A program made the translations under genes and the position numbers. A stretch of 64,000 nt of DNA from Streptomyces sp. WM4235 (lineage in GTDB: Bacteria > Actinomycetota > Actinomycetes > Streptomycetales > Streptomycetaceae), in assembly GCF_001279725.1 (NCBI RefSeq), contig NZ_LGDE01000260.1, forward strand, positions 1 to 64,000. Direction: 5' to 3'. Numbering within the stretch: position 1 is the first letter of the stretch; every line of letters starts with the position of its first letter. This document shows, piece after piece, positions 26,676 through 37,413 of this stretch. Below the pieces are notes generated by a model, which searched no databases, was not told where the DNA came from, and saw only the letters and a program-made list of their open reading frames with translations.

Positions 26676-27640
26676 CGGGCTCCCGCCCTCTCGTCCTCGT
26701 CGGTCCGGACGCCGGAGAGGGGGCTCCGGCGGCTCCGCGCGATCTCCAGGAAGGCCTCCTCCAGCGAGGCGGACCGGGCGTCGAGCCCGACCAGCTCCAC
26801 CTCGGCCTCGTGCGCCCACCGCAGCAGTTCCCCGAGGCTCTCCTGGAGCCGTTCGGTACGGATCTCCACCCGCCGTCCGTCGGCCGCCGCCCGCAGGGGC
26901 AGCGGCAGCCGCGCCGCGGGCACCGCCTCCGGGAGTGTGAATCGGATCCGCGAGGGCCGGGTCGCGGTCACCTCGGCGGGCGTACCGGTCAGCACCGGCT
27001 CCCCCTCGTGGAGGATCGCCAGCCGGTCGGCGAGCTCCGCGGCCTCCTCCAGGTAGTGCGTGGTCAGCAGCACCGTGGTCCCCTCCGCGCGCAGCTCCCG
27101 CACCAGCTCCCAGGTGTCCCGGCGGCCCTCGGGGTCCATGCCGGTCGTCGGCTCGTCGAGGAACAGCACCTCCGGCCGCCCCAGCAGGGCCAGGGCCAGA
27201 TCGAGCCGGCGCCGTTCACCGCCGGACAGCTGCTTGATGCGCACGGAGGACCGCGAGGCCAGCCCGACCCGTTCGAGGACCTCCGCCCCGGGCCGGGCGC
27301 CGGTGGTGACCCCGGCCCACATCCGGACGGTCTCGGCGACGGTCAGGTCGGAGGGGAAGCCGCCGTCCTGGAGCATGATCCCGGTACGCGGCCGGACCTC
27401 GGCCCGCTGCTTGTACGGGTCGAGCCCGAAGACCCGTACCCGCCCCCCGCAGGGTGCGGCCAGTCCCTCCAGGAGTTCCACGGTGGAGGTCTTGCCGGCG
27501 CCGTTCGTCCCGAGCAGGGCGAAGATCTCGCCGCGTTCCACGGAGAAGGAGACGCCGCGGACAGCCTCGAAGCCGCCGGCGTAGCGGCGTCGCAGTTCCT
27601 CCGCCCGGATCACCGTGTCGGTCATCACTGTGTCGGTCAT
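26672..27640 (-). CDS. ABC transporter ATP-binding protein
   Basis: A 322-aa ATPase of the drug-resistance (DrrA/CcmA) group. Walker A GTNGAGKT is at 44-51, the signature KQLSGGERRRLDLALALLG at about 137-155, Walker B VLFLDEPTTGMDPEG next, and the H-loop LLTTHYLEEAAELADR after it. A C-terminal extension follows. The N-terminus carries a perfect duplication of MTDTV, a 15-nt tandem repeat at 27611-27640, so the start could be 27640 or 27625. It is first in the ABC-kinase-regulator operon. Confidence 0.92.
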   Translation of the reverse strand: MTDTVMTDTVIRAEELRRRYAGGFEAVRGVSFSVERGEIFALLGTNGAGKTSTVELLEGLAAPCGGRVRVFGLDPYKQRAEVRPRTGIMLQDGGFPSDLTVAETVRMWAGVTTGARPGAEVLERVGLASRSSVRIKQLSGGERRRLDLALALLGRPEVLFLDEPTTGMDPEGRRDTWELVRELRAEGTTVLLTTHYLEEAAELADRLAILHEGEPVLTGTPAEVTATRPSRIRFTLPEAVPAARLPLPLRAAADGRRVEIRTERLQESLGELLRWAHEAEVELVGLDARSASLEEAFLEIARSRRSPLSGVRTDEDERAGAR

Positions 27641-27751
27641 GAATCAAGGCTCGCGGCGGACCGGCCGCGTCGGCAGTGCGCGCTGTCATGACGCGGGATG
27701 ACATATGTCAGACGGGGCCGGGCAAAGGCGCGGGTATAGGGGTGAACGCAC

Positions 27752-27786
27752 GACAAAGGCCCCGATCAATGATCGGGGCCTTTGTC
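27752..27786 (-). terminator. Terminator of tRNA-Gly copy 2
   Basis: A perfect 16-bp stem (GACAAAGGCCCCGATC) with a 3-nt loop AAT lies immediately downstream of the tRNA-Gly gene on the minus strand and before the ABC operon. Confidence 0.85.
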
Positions 27787-27792
27787 ACACTG

Positions 27793-27865
<73 letters not shown>

Positions 27866-27939
27866 ATGCAACGACGTAAAGCCGTGCGCTGCGAGCATCA
27901 CTCTACCTGATCCACAACCGTGGTCGGTAAAGCGTGCAG

Positions 27940-28011
27940 AGCGGGTGACAGGGATTGCACACTGCGCCTCCCCCCTGGAAGGGGGGTGTTCTGCTACTGA
28001 ACTACACCCGC
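27940..28011 (-). tRNA. tRNA-Gly(UCC) with unusual T-arm
   Basis: The acceptor stem GCGGGTG pairs with CACCCGC, the D-arm is GTTC/GAAC, and the anticodon stem CCCCC/GGGGG holds loop CTTCCAG with anticodon TCC. The T-arm region reads GCAGTGTGCAATCCCTGT. It lacks the canonical TTCRA loop (TGCAA instead) and does not form a normal 5-bp stem. The rest is standard, so this is a real but atypical tRNA-Gly. Confidence 0.85.
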
Positions 28012-28098
28012 ACGACTTCGGGTCTTGGCCTTGCGGCCTCGCCCCTTGGCGTGATCCACACACTAGCCGATCGGAGGGGGTGGATGGCAAATCCGGGG

Positions 28099-28416
28099 TC
28101 AGTGGGCAGCGTTGTAGGCCTCGTAGACGCGCTTGGGGATGCGGCCGCGCGGCGGCACGTCGTGCTGGTTCGACCGGGCCCAGGCCCGGACGACCGCCGG
28201 ATCGGGGGCGATCGACGTGTGCTTGTACGCCTTACCCGAGCGAGCCTGTCGGCGCCCGGCGGCCACGAAGGGAGCGAGGCCCTTCCGCAGTTTCTTTGCG
28301 TTGGCGACATTGAGGTCGATCTCGTACGACTTACCGTCCAGGGCGAACACGACCGTTTCCGCCGCTTCTCCGCCATCGATGTCGTCGGAGATCGTGACTA
28401 CTACGCGCTGCGCCAC
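28099..28416 (-). CDS. Lsr2-family nucleoid-associated protein
   Basis: A 105-aa protein. The N-terminal dimerisation domain has VVVTISDDIDG (about 5-15) and YEIDLNVANAKKLRKGLAPFVAAGRR (about 31-56). The C-terminal DNA-binding domain has VRAWARSNQHDVPPRGRIPKRVYEAYNAAH with the PRGRI AT-hook-like motif at about 89-93. Lsr2 proteins coat AT-rich DNA and silence genes in actinobacteria. The GTG at 28416 has AAGGGA nine bases upstream. Streptomyces carry two such genes, and this may be the second (LsrL-type) copy. It is preceded by an AT-richer region that could be a self-binding site. Confidence 0.95.
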   Translation of the reverse strand: MAQRVVVTISDDIDGGEAAETVVFALDGKSYEIDLNVANAKKLRKGLAPFVAAGRRQARSGKAYKHTSIAPDPAVVRAWARSNQHDVPPRGRIPKRVYEAYNAAH

Positions 28417-28743
28417 GGATATCGGTCCCTTCGTGCGAGGTCACCGCGTGCTGACATGCGGTGATGTCGCCTGTGTGGATGTTTCGGAGCAATGCATCAA
28501 TCCGTCGGAATCCCGACCGATTCCTTTGTACCGTGATTCGCATTGAATTGCGAAGCCCAGTTAATTCTCTCCGCGTGTCCCGCCGCAATCCCGGGCACGT
28601 GGTTTTCCGGTGGATTTTGCGAAGCGTTGGTGAAGCTGAAACGGCTCGCGGATCATGCTCAAGGTATATCTACCCGCGTAGAAATTTTCGCCGGGTACGC
28701 TGATGGAACCGCCTTCGCACCAAACCACCACACGGGAGTGCCA
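28417..28743. other. AT-richer divergent promoter region between lsr2-like gene and purS
   Basis: This 327-bp region has no supported gene. Bases about 28480-28720 are clearly less GC-rich than the genome. A TACGCT hexamer at 28696-28701 is a candidate -10 box for purSQL. Lsr2-type proteins prefer AT-rich DNA, so autoregulation here is possible. Confidence 0.5.
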
Positions 28744-28989
28744 GTGGCACGCGTCGTAGTCGACGTCATGCTCAAGCCGGAGATCCTCGACCCCCAGGGC
28801 CAGGCGGTGCAGCGTGCACTGCCGCGGCTGGGCTTCGAGGGGATCGCCGACGTCCGCCAGGGGAAGCGCTTCGAACTGGAGGTGGAGGGACCGGTCGACC
28901 AGGCCGCCCTCGACCGCATCCACAAGATGGCCGAAACCTTCCTCGCCAACACCGTCATCGAAGACTTCACCGTGAAGGTCGAGGCCTGA
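28744..28989 (+). CDS. purS: Phosphoribosylformylglycinamidine synthase subunit PurS
   Basis: An 81-aa protein with the family pattern [30 protein letters not shown] and [10 protein letters not shown]. PurS dimers join PurQ and PurL and channel ammonia for FGAM synthesis (step 4). The GTG at 28744 opens the operon purS-purQ-purL and is two bases short of the purQ start. Confidence 0.95.
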   Translation: MARVVVDVMLKPEILDPQGQAVQRALPRLGFEGIADVRQGKRFELEVEGPVDQAALDRIHKMAETFLANTVIEDFTVKVEA

Positions 28990-28991
28990 GG

Positions 28992-29668
28992 GTGACCACT
29001 CGCATCGGAGTCGTCACGTTCCCCGGAACGCTCGACGACCGTGACTCGCTGCGCGCCATCCGCATCGCGGGAGCCGAGCCGGTCTCGCTGTGGCACCGCG
29101 ACAAGGACCTGCACCAGGTCGACGCGGTCGTCCTCGCGGGCGGCTTCTCCTACGGGGACTACCTGCGCGCCGGGGCCATCTCCCGCTTCTCGCCGGTGAT
29201 GGAGACCATCATCGAGCAGGCCAGGGCCGGCATGCCGGTCCTCGGCATCTGCAACGGCTTCCAGGTCCTCACCGAGGCCCACCTGCTGCCGGGGGCGATG
29301 CTCCGCAACAACCACCTGCACTTCATCTGCCGCGACCAGAAGTTGCGCGTGGAGAACGCGGAGACCGCGTGGACCGGCGACTACACCGCCGGCCAGGAGA
29401 TCTCCGTACCGCTCAAGAACATGGACGGCCGCTACACCGCCGACGAGCGTGTGCTGGACGAACTGGAGGCCGAAGGGCGAGTGGCCTTCCGGTACCTGGA
29501 CGGGAACCCGAACGGTTCGCTGCGCGACATCGCCGGCATCACCAACGCCGCGGGCAACGTCGTCGGCCTCATGCCGCACCCCGAGCACGCGGTGGAACCG
29601 CTGATCGGGACGGGCCGCACCGACGGTCTCCCGTTCTTCACCTCGGTCCTGAAGAAGCTGGTCAGCGC

Positions 29669-29672
<4 letters not shown>
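28992..29672 (+). CDS. purQ: Phosphoribosylformylglycinamidine synthase subunit PurQ
   Basis: A 226-aa class I glutamine amidotransferase that supplies ammonia to PurL. The nucleophile Cys lies in [11 protein letters not shown] (about 82-92), and the catalytic His/Glu pair is in [11 protein letters not shown] near the C-terminus. It starts with GTG two bases after purS and overlaps the purL ATG by 4 nt. The three-subunit form (PurS, PurQ and small PurL) is standard in actinobacteria. Confidence 0.96.
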
Positions 29673-31918
<2,246 letters not shown>

Positions 31919-32049
31919 TCCCGCCCGCCGCGTCGTCGAGCCCCTGTCCGGAGTCCTCCGGGCGGGGGCTCGCGCGTGTTCGGCCGTTCTCCCCTCCCGT
32001 CCGGCCGGCGCAGTCCGTGGTGCTTCTCACGCCGGATAGGGTCGGCCCC

Positions 32050-32841
32050 ATGCCGACCGCCCGGAAGAAGCCGCGTACCTACGACTCCGCCAAGATCCGC
32101 GCGGCCGTCACCGCACAGTTCGGCCACGTCGCCGCGGCCGTGGCGACGCTGACCCCCGAGCAACTGGCCCGCCCCACGCACCTCGGCGCCTGGACCGTAC
32201 GGGACCTCGCCGCGCACCTCGCCTGGATCATCCGCTCCATCCCCGAGGCGGTGGCGCGGCCCGAACCGGCCGAAGCCGAGCTGACCGTACGGAACTGGCC
32301 CTTCGCCACCGCCGGGATCGCCGGACAGATCGACGAACTGGCCCGGGAGACCGCCGCCGGCGAGGAACTCGGCCCGCTCTACGAGGAGTCGGCGACCCGG
32401 CTCGCCGAACTGCTGAGGGTGGTCCCGGACGGCCGGCTGCTCGGGCTGCGGGTCGGCGCGATGGCCTTCGGGCCGTTCATGGTCACCCGCACCGTGGAGC
32501 TGGTCGTCCACACCGACGACCTCAACCGGGCGGCCGGCCTGGACATCCCGATCGACCGGCAGGCTCTCGCCGCCTGCACCCGGCTGCTCGCCGACGCCCT
32601 CGCGGACAAGACCCCCGGGGGTTCGGTGGAGCTGCGGATCCCGCCCTTCGCCGTCGTCCAGTGCCTGGAGGGGCCCCGGCACACCCGGGGCACCCCGCCC
32701 AACGTGGTGGAGACCGACCCGCTGACCTGGATCCGGCTCGCGACGGGCCGTACGACCTGGGAAGAGGCGCTGGACGGGGCCCGGCTCAGCGCGAGCGGCG
32801 AACGCGCCGATCTGGGCCCGCTGCTCCCGCTGATGGGCTGA
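32050..32841 (+). CDS. DinB/maleylpyruvate-isomerase-like protein (sterol-carrier type)
   Basis: A 263-aa protein of the mycothiol-dependent maleylpyruvate isomerase/DinB-like family. The N-terminal four-helix bundle contains LGAWTVRDLAAHLAWIIRSIPEAV (about 49-72), where His62 would be a metal ligand. A second conserved segment is FMVTRTVELVVHTDDLNRAAGL (about 142-163). The C-terminal part resembles a sterol-carrier-like domain. No substrate can be assigned. The ATG at 32050 has no Shine-Dalgarno but has TAGGGT 7 nt upstream, so a leaderless mRNA is possible. It is monocistronic. Confidence 0.82.
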   Translation: MPTARKKPRTYDSAKIRAAVTAQFGHVAAAVATLTPEQLARPTHLGAWTVRDLAAHLAWIIRSIPEAVARPEPAEAELTVRNWPFATAGIAGQIDELARETAAGEELGPLYEESATRLAELLRVVPDGRLLGLRVGAMAFGPFMVTRTVELVVHTDDLNRAAGLDIPIDRQALAACTRLLADALADKTPGGSVELRIPPFAVVQCLEGPRHTRGTPPNVVETDPLTWIRLATGRTTWEEALDGARLSASGERADLGPLLPLMG

Positions 32842-32935
32842 GGGAAACCCTCCCCGGAGGGTCGGACGGCGGTCGGATGTCGGTCGGGCGGCGGGCGGAA
32901 GGGAACCGTCCGGGCACCTCGCCCGTCCCAGACGC

Positions 32936-33760
32936 ATGCGTCAGCAACGGCACGTCCTCGCCGCCCTCACGCTCGCCGTCACCGTCACCACCGCGGTGAC
33001 CGCCTGCGCGGACCAGACGACCCCCTCCGGCCCGGATCCATCACCGGGCCTCCCGGGGACGAGTTGGTCCGTGGAAAGCGTGACCGTGGACGGGAAGACC
33101 CTGACCGCGCCCGCGGCGGCCCGACTGGCCATCGGCGCCGAGGCCCCCTACGAGGCCACGGGCAACTACGGCTGCAACGGCCTGTCGGCCAAGGTGGAGA
33201 TCAAGGGCTCGACCATGAACGTCCAACCGGGCTCCAGGACCGCGATGGCCTGCCCGGACATCAAGTTCGAGACGGCTTTCGCCAAGCTCTTCAAGGGTGC
33301 GCTCACGATCGAGAGCCGGCCGGAGCACCTCACCCTGAAGACCGCGGACGGGAACACCATCTCCCTGACCACGAAGCCCCGGACCCCGGACGCGCCGCTC
33401 ACCGCCACCGACTGGAGCGCGGACTCCCTGATCCAGGGCGCCACCGTGTCCTCGGTGCCCGCCGAGGTGGCGGGCAAGGCCCGGTTCACCATCGCCGCCG
33501 ACGGCGCCGCGAGCGGCAACCTCGGCTGCAACCGGTTCTCCGCCCGGGCCGTCGTCGACGGGTCCCGGATCACCTTCGGGCCCCTGACCTCGACGCGGAT
33601 GGCCTGCACGGGCCCGGCCGGTGACGTCGAACGGGCGCTGACCGCGCTGTTCGCCGGCGGCCCCCTCGAACACCGCGTCCAGGGAGACACCCTGACCCTC
33701 ACCGCCACCGACGGCAGCGGCAAGGGCCTGGGAGCCAAGGCGGCCTCCGCCGTCGAATGA
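32936..33760 (+). CDS. META-domain lipoprotein
   Basis: A 274-aa lipoprotein with lipobox VTAC (Cys24). Two META (HslJ-like) domains follow, at about 40-150 and 157-265. Each carries the NYGCNGLSAKVEI / GNLGCNRFSARAVV and TAMACPD / TRMACTG cysteine motifs, which form a conserved disulfide pattern. META proteins are linked to stress or antibiotic tolerance, but the role here is unknown. It is convergent with the sulfatase across a strong hairpin. Confidence 0.88.
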   Translation: MRQQRHVLAALTLAVTVTTAVTACADQTTPSGPDPSPGLPGTSWSVESVTVDGKTLTAPAAARLAIGAEAPYEATGNYGCNGLSAKVEIKGSTMNVQPGSRTAMACPDIKFETAFAKLFKGALTIESRPEHLTLKTADGNTISLTTKPRTPDAPLTATDWSADSLIQGATVSSVPAEVAGKARFTIAADGAASGNLGCNRFSARAVVDGSRITFGPLTSTRMACTGPAGDVERALTALFAGGPLEHRVQGDTLTLTATDGSGKGLGAKAASAVE

Positions 33761-33771
33761 CCCCCGCCCCC

Positions 33772-33812
33772 GGCCCGGCCGGTGTCCACAGCCTGTGGAC
33801 ACCGGCCGGGCC
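33772..33812. terminator. Bidirectional terminator between META lipoprotein and sulfatase
   Basis: A 20-bp perfect inverted repeat beginning GGCCCGGCCGGTGTCCACAG closes over a very short centre. It lies between two convergent genes. Confidence 0.85.
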
Positions 33813-33899
33813 GGGCCCGCCGGCGCCTCCACGCCCCGACGGACCAGACGGATCAGACGGATCAGACGGATCAGGACCAGGCAGATCAGAGGGCCGGGG

Positions 33900-35345
33900 T
33901 CAGGCCGGGTACGGGAGCAGCGTCGCGTCCGTCTTCTCCCAGGCCGCCCGCAGTTCGGCCAGCCTGGCCGGCTCCACGGCCGCCTTGTCGGCCTGCTCGC
34001 GGACGTCCCCGGCCAGGTTGAACAGCTGGTCCTTGCCGGCCTTGCCCCGGTAGTACTTCCAGTCCCCGCGGCGCAGCGCCCGCTCGCCCCGCACCCGCCA
34101 GAACAGGTTCCGCTCCGCGATCCGCTCGCCCCGCAGCAGGTATCCGGCCAGGCTCACCCCGTCGAGCGGGTACGCGCGGTGCGCCCGGGCACCGGCCAGC
34201 TCCAGCAGGGTCGCCGTCCAGTCGGGGCTGAACACCGGGACGTGGCTGACCTGTCCGCCGTCCAGGCGCGCGGGCCAGCGCACGAGGTTCGGCACCCGGA
34301 TCCCGCCCTCCTGGAGCGAGGCCTTGTTGCCGGAGAGCGGCCAGTTGTACGAGAAGCGCTCGCCCCCGTTGTCGCTGGAGAAGACGACCAGGGTGTCCTC
34401 CTCCTGGCCGGAGCGCTTCAGGGCCTTCAGCACCTCGCCGATCGAACGGTCGAGGTCCTCGACCATCTCCTTGTACTTCTCCACCGAGCCGCCGTCCTGG
34501 TGCCACAGGGCCCGGCCGTCGCCCGCCTTGATCCGGCGGACGATCTCGGCGCTCTCCTTCGTGTCGCCGTCGGCGATCCAAGGCCAGTGCGGGGTCGTGA
34601 AGTTGAGGTTCAGCAGCCACGGCTTGCCGTGGTGGTCGCGGGACACGTACTCGCTCGCCCGCTCGGTGATGATCCGCGTGTAGTAGCGCAGGTCCTTGTA
34701 CTCGGCGTCGCCCTCGTAGAGGTCGTACTCCCCGCCCAGGCCCAGCTTGGAGTAGTACTCAAGGGCCCCGCCGAAGTTGCCGAAGAACTCGTCCCAGCCG
34801 GACCGGGTGGGGCTGTAGTCCGGCAGGTACCCGGCGTGCCACTTGCCGATCAACGCCGTCGCGTAGCCGGACTCCTTCAGCAGCGAGGCCAGCGTCGGGT
34901 GCGTGGGCTCCAGGCCGACGGACTTGTCGGCGATCGGCTCGGCCAACCCGCCCTTGGTACGGCCCGGGTACCGCCCCGTGTACAGGCTGAAGCGGGTCGG
35001 CGAGCAGGTCGCGGAGCCCGAGTACGCGTCGGTGAACCGGACTCCCTGGCGGGCGAGCCGGTCCAGGTTCGGGGTCTTGATGTGCGGGGACCCGTAGGAG
35101 GACAGGTCCGCCCAGCCGAGGTCGTCGCCGAGGATGAACAGGATGTTCGGCCGCCGGGAGTGACGCCCCCGGGCGGCCTTGAACTCCCGCTCCTCGGGGC
35201 CCGCGTGCCGGGCGTCGGCGGGAGCGGAGGCGGGTGCCGCGGCGGCCGGCGACGCGGCCCCCAGCCCGACGGCCGCGGCGGCGGCACTCACGCCGACCGC
35301 CCCGCCGAAGGCGCGTCGGGACAGGTGGGATTCAGACGAGGTCAC
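33900..35345 (-). CDS. Tat-exported sulfatase
   Basis: A 481-aa sulfatase. The N-terminus has a twin-arginine signal, SRRAFG at about 9-14, then an Ala-rich hydrophobic core. Metal ligands lie in ILGDDLGW (D74-D75). The formylglycine site is CSPTR with Cys114, matching C-x-P-x-R, followed by TGRYPGR. Further family motifs are GKWHAGY and VVFSSDNGGER. It should hydrolyse sulfate esters outside the cell and would need a formylglycine-generating enzyme, not seen in this window. The GTG at 35345 has GGAG five bases upstream. A poly-cysteine leader ORF lies 158 nt upstream on the same strand and suggests sulfur control. Confidence 0.92.
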   Translation of the reverse strand: MTSSESHLSRRAFGGAVGVSAAAAAVGLGAASPAAAAPASAPADARHAGPEEREFKAARGRHSRRPNILFILGDDLGWADLSSYGSPHIKTPNLDRLARQGVRFTDAYSGSATCSPTRFSLYTGRYPGRTKGGLAEPIADKSVGLEPTHPTLASLLKESGYATALIGKWHAGYLPDYSPTRSGWDEFFGNFGGALEYYSKLGLGGEYDLYEGDAEYKDLRYYTRIITERASEYVSRDHHGKPWLLNLNFTTPHWPWIADGDTKESAEIVRRIKAGDGRALWHQDGGSVEKYKEMVEDLDRSIGEVLKALKRSGQEEDTLVVFSSDNGGERFSYNWPLSGNKASLQEGGIRVPNLVRWPARLDGGQVSHVPVFSPDWTATLLELAGARAHRAYPLDGVSLAGYLLRGERIAERNLFWRVRGERALRRGDWKYYRGKAGKDQLFNLAGDVREQADKAAVEPARLAELRAAWEKTDATLLPYPA

Positions 35346-35503
35346 GGGTGCTCCAGGGCATGGCCCGCCGGCCCACCCCGCGGCGGCGCGGGACGGCGCA
35401 CGGCACGGCGGAACGGGCTGGGGCGAGCGAAAAGGCACTGCGGGGGAAATCGGCGAGAGGCGCCGGGAGAATCAGAAAAGGCGCGCCGGAGCGCGGGGCG
35501 GAA

Positions 35504-35599
35504 CTACGCCCGGCAACAACAGATGGCGCTCGCGACACGGACGAGGTCCACGTGCCGGCGCTCGACGAGGGTGACGGTGCGGTCACCGAGAGGCTGCAT
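35504..35599 (-). CDS. Poly-cysteine leader peptide upstream of sulfatase
   Basis: A 31-codon ORF that starts ATG at 35599 and ends VERRHVDLVRVASAICCCRA. The RRHVDLxRVxS core followed by consecutive cysteines is the hallmark of actinobacterial leader peptides that precede sulfur-assimilation genes. In other actinobacteria, poly-cysteine leader ORFs act as cysteine-responsive attenuators. This ORF lies 158 nt upstream of the sulfatase start and in the same direction. No Shine-Dalgarno was seen. It is a regulatory ORF rather than a functional protein. Assignment rests on motif and context. Confidence 0.8.
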   Translation of the reverse strand: MQPLGDRTVTLVERRHVDLVRVASAICCCRA

Positions 35600-35722
35600 G
35601 AGCCGGAAGCTTGTACGAATCGACGACTGGCTGTCAACCAGGGCATTCCGGATATCGAGACAGTCACCCTCCGCACGGGTTACCCGACTGTCCGCACTGT
35701 GACTTTTACGGGCCGTCCCCAA

Positions 35723-35752
35723 TTCGGACCAGTGGTCGATCTCGCCTACACT
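35723..35752 (+). promoter_or_regulatory. Candidate purF promoter for a leaderless transcript
   Basis: TTCGGA (35723-35728), an 18-bp spacer and TACACT (35747-35752) stand 7 nt before the purF GTG. This spacing would place the transcription start at or next to the start codon, so the mRNA would be leaderless. No Shine-Dalgarno precedes the GTG. Confidence 0.45.
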
Positions 35753-35759
35753 CGGGAGC

Positions 35760-37277
35760 GTGCCTCGTGGTGATGGACGACTCAACCACGACCTGCTCCC
35801 CGGCGAAAAGGGCCCCCAGGACGCTTGCGGCGTCTTCGGTGTCTGGGCTCCGGGTGAAGAGGTCGCCAAGCTCACCTACTTCGGACTGTATGCGCTGCAG
35901 CACCGCGGACAAGAGTCCGCGGGAATCGCTGTGAGCAACGGTTCCCAGATCCTCGTCTTCAAGGACATGGGCCTCGTTTCCCAAGTCTTCGACGAAACCT
36001 CTCTCGGCTCGCTCCAAGGTCATATCGCGGTCGGTCACGCCCGCTACTCGACCACCGGAGCCTCCGTCTGGGAGAACGCGCAGCCCACTTTCCGCGCGAC
36101 CGCCCACGGCTCCATTGCCCTGGGTCACAACGGCAACCTGGTGAACACCGCCGAGCTCGCCGAGATGGTCGCCGACCTCCCCCGTCAGGACGGCCGCGCC
36201 ACCCAGGTGGCGGCCACCAATGACACCGACCTGGTCACCGCCCTGTTGGCCGGCCAGGTCGACGACGAGGGCAAGCCCCTGACCATCGAGGAGTCGGCCA
36301 CCAAGGTCCTCCCTCAGGTCAAGGGCGCGTTCTCGCTCGTGTTCATGGACGAGGGAACCCTCTACACCGCCCGTGACCCGCAGGGCATCCGCCCGCTGGT
36401 CCTCGGCCGCCTGGAGCGCGGCTGGGTGGTCGCCAGTGAGACCGCCGCCCTCGACATCTGCGGCGCCAGCTTCGTCCGCGAGGTCGAGCCGGGCGAGCTC
36501 ATCGCGATCGACGAGAACGGCCTGCGCAGCTCCCGATTCGCAGAAGCGAAGCCCAAGGGCTGTGTGTTCGAGTACGTCTACCTGGCGCGCCCGGACACCG
36601 ACATCGCCGGCCGGAACGTCTACCTCTCGCGTGTCGAGATGGGTCGGCGCCTCGCCAAGGAAGCCCCGGTCGACGCCGACCTGGTGATAGCGACGCCGGA
36701 GTCCGGCACGCCCGCCGCCGTCGGCTACGCCGAGGCCAGCGGGATTCCGTACGGCGTCGGACTGGTCAAGAACGCCTATGTGGGCCGGACCTTCATCCAG
36801 CCCTCGCAGACGATCCGCCAGCTCGGCATCCGCCTCAAGCTCAACCCGCTCAAGGAAGTCATCCGGGGCAAGCGCCTGGTGGTCGTGGACGACTCGATCG
36901 TCCGCGGCAACACCCAGCGCGCCCTGGTCAAGATGCTCCGCGAGGCCGGCGCGGCGGAGGTCCACATCCGGATCTCCTCGCCGCCGGTGAAGTGGCCTTG
37001 CTTCTTCGGCATCGACTTCGCCACCCGGGCCGAGCTCATCGCGAACGGCATGACGGTCGACGAGATCGCCACGTCGATGGGTGCCGACTCGCTCTCGTAC
37101 ATCTCGCTCGACGCGATGATCGAGGCGACCACCATCCAGAAGCCGAACCTCTGCCGTGCCTGCTTCGACGGCGAGTACCCGATGGAACTGCCCGACCCGC
37201 AGCTCCTCGGCAAGCAGCTCCTGGAGACCGAACTCGCCGGCGGTACCGACGCCGCCGACGCGCTCCGGCGCCCGTAG
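35760..37277 (+). CDS. purF: Amidophosphoribosyltransferase
   Basis: A 505-aa enzyme, first committed step of IMP synthesis. A short propeptide precedes Cys23 (DACGVFGVW), the glutaminase nucleophile after cleavage. The PRPP site is VVVDDSIVRGNT (about 377-388). Cysteines in KGCVFEY, PPVKWPCFFGID and PNLCRACFDG match the 4Fe-4S ligands of the Bacillus-type enzyme, which suggests oxygen-sensitive turnover. It begins with GTG and is followed 136 bases later by purM on the same strand. Confidence 0.97.
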   Translation: MPRGDGRLNHDLLPGEKGPQDACGVFGVWAPGEEVAKLTYFGLYALQHRGQESAGIAVSNGSQILVFKDMGLVSQVFDETSLGSLQGHIAVGHARYSTTGASVWENAQPTFRATAHGSIALGHNGNLVNTAELAEMVADLPRQDGRATQVAATNDTDLVTALLAGQVDDEGKPLTIEESATKVLPQVKGAFSLVFMDEGTLYTARDPQGIRPLVLGRLERGWVVASETAALDICGASFVREVEPGELIAIDENGLRSSRFAEAKPKGCVFEYVYLARPDTDIAGRNVYLSRVEMGRRLAKEAPVDADLVIATPESGTPAAVGYAEASGIPYGVGLVKNAYVGRTFIQPSQTIRQLGIRLKLNPLKEVIRGKRLVVVDDSIVRGNTQRALVKMLREAGAAEVHIRISSPPVKWPCFFGIDFATRAELIANGMTVDEIATSMGADSLSYISLDAMIEATTIQKPNLCRACFDGEYPMELPDPQLLGKQLLETELAGGTDAADALRRP

Positions 37278-37413
37278 CCCTCGTCCGACCCGACCCCACC
37301 AGGTCGGGTCGGACCGGCTCGGCCCCAGCTCGACCTGCGCCCGGCCCTGTCTTTCAAGCTTCTCCCAGGGCTGTGCACCACCCGCAGTAACGACACGAAA
37401 GCTCTCTCCTGTC

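Noticed and set aside
35346..35503. Second small ORF between leader peptide and sulfatase
   Set aside because: Open frames there are Ser/Arg/Pro-rich and not conserved in character. The region is more likely an attenuator or leader.
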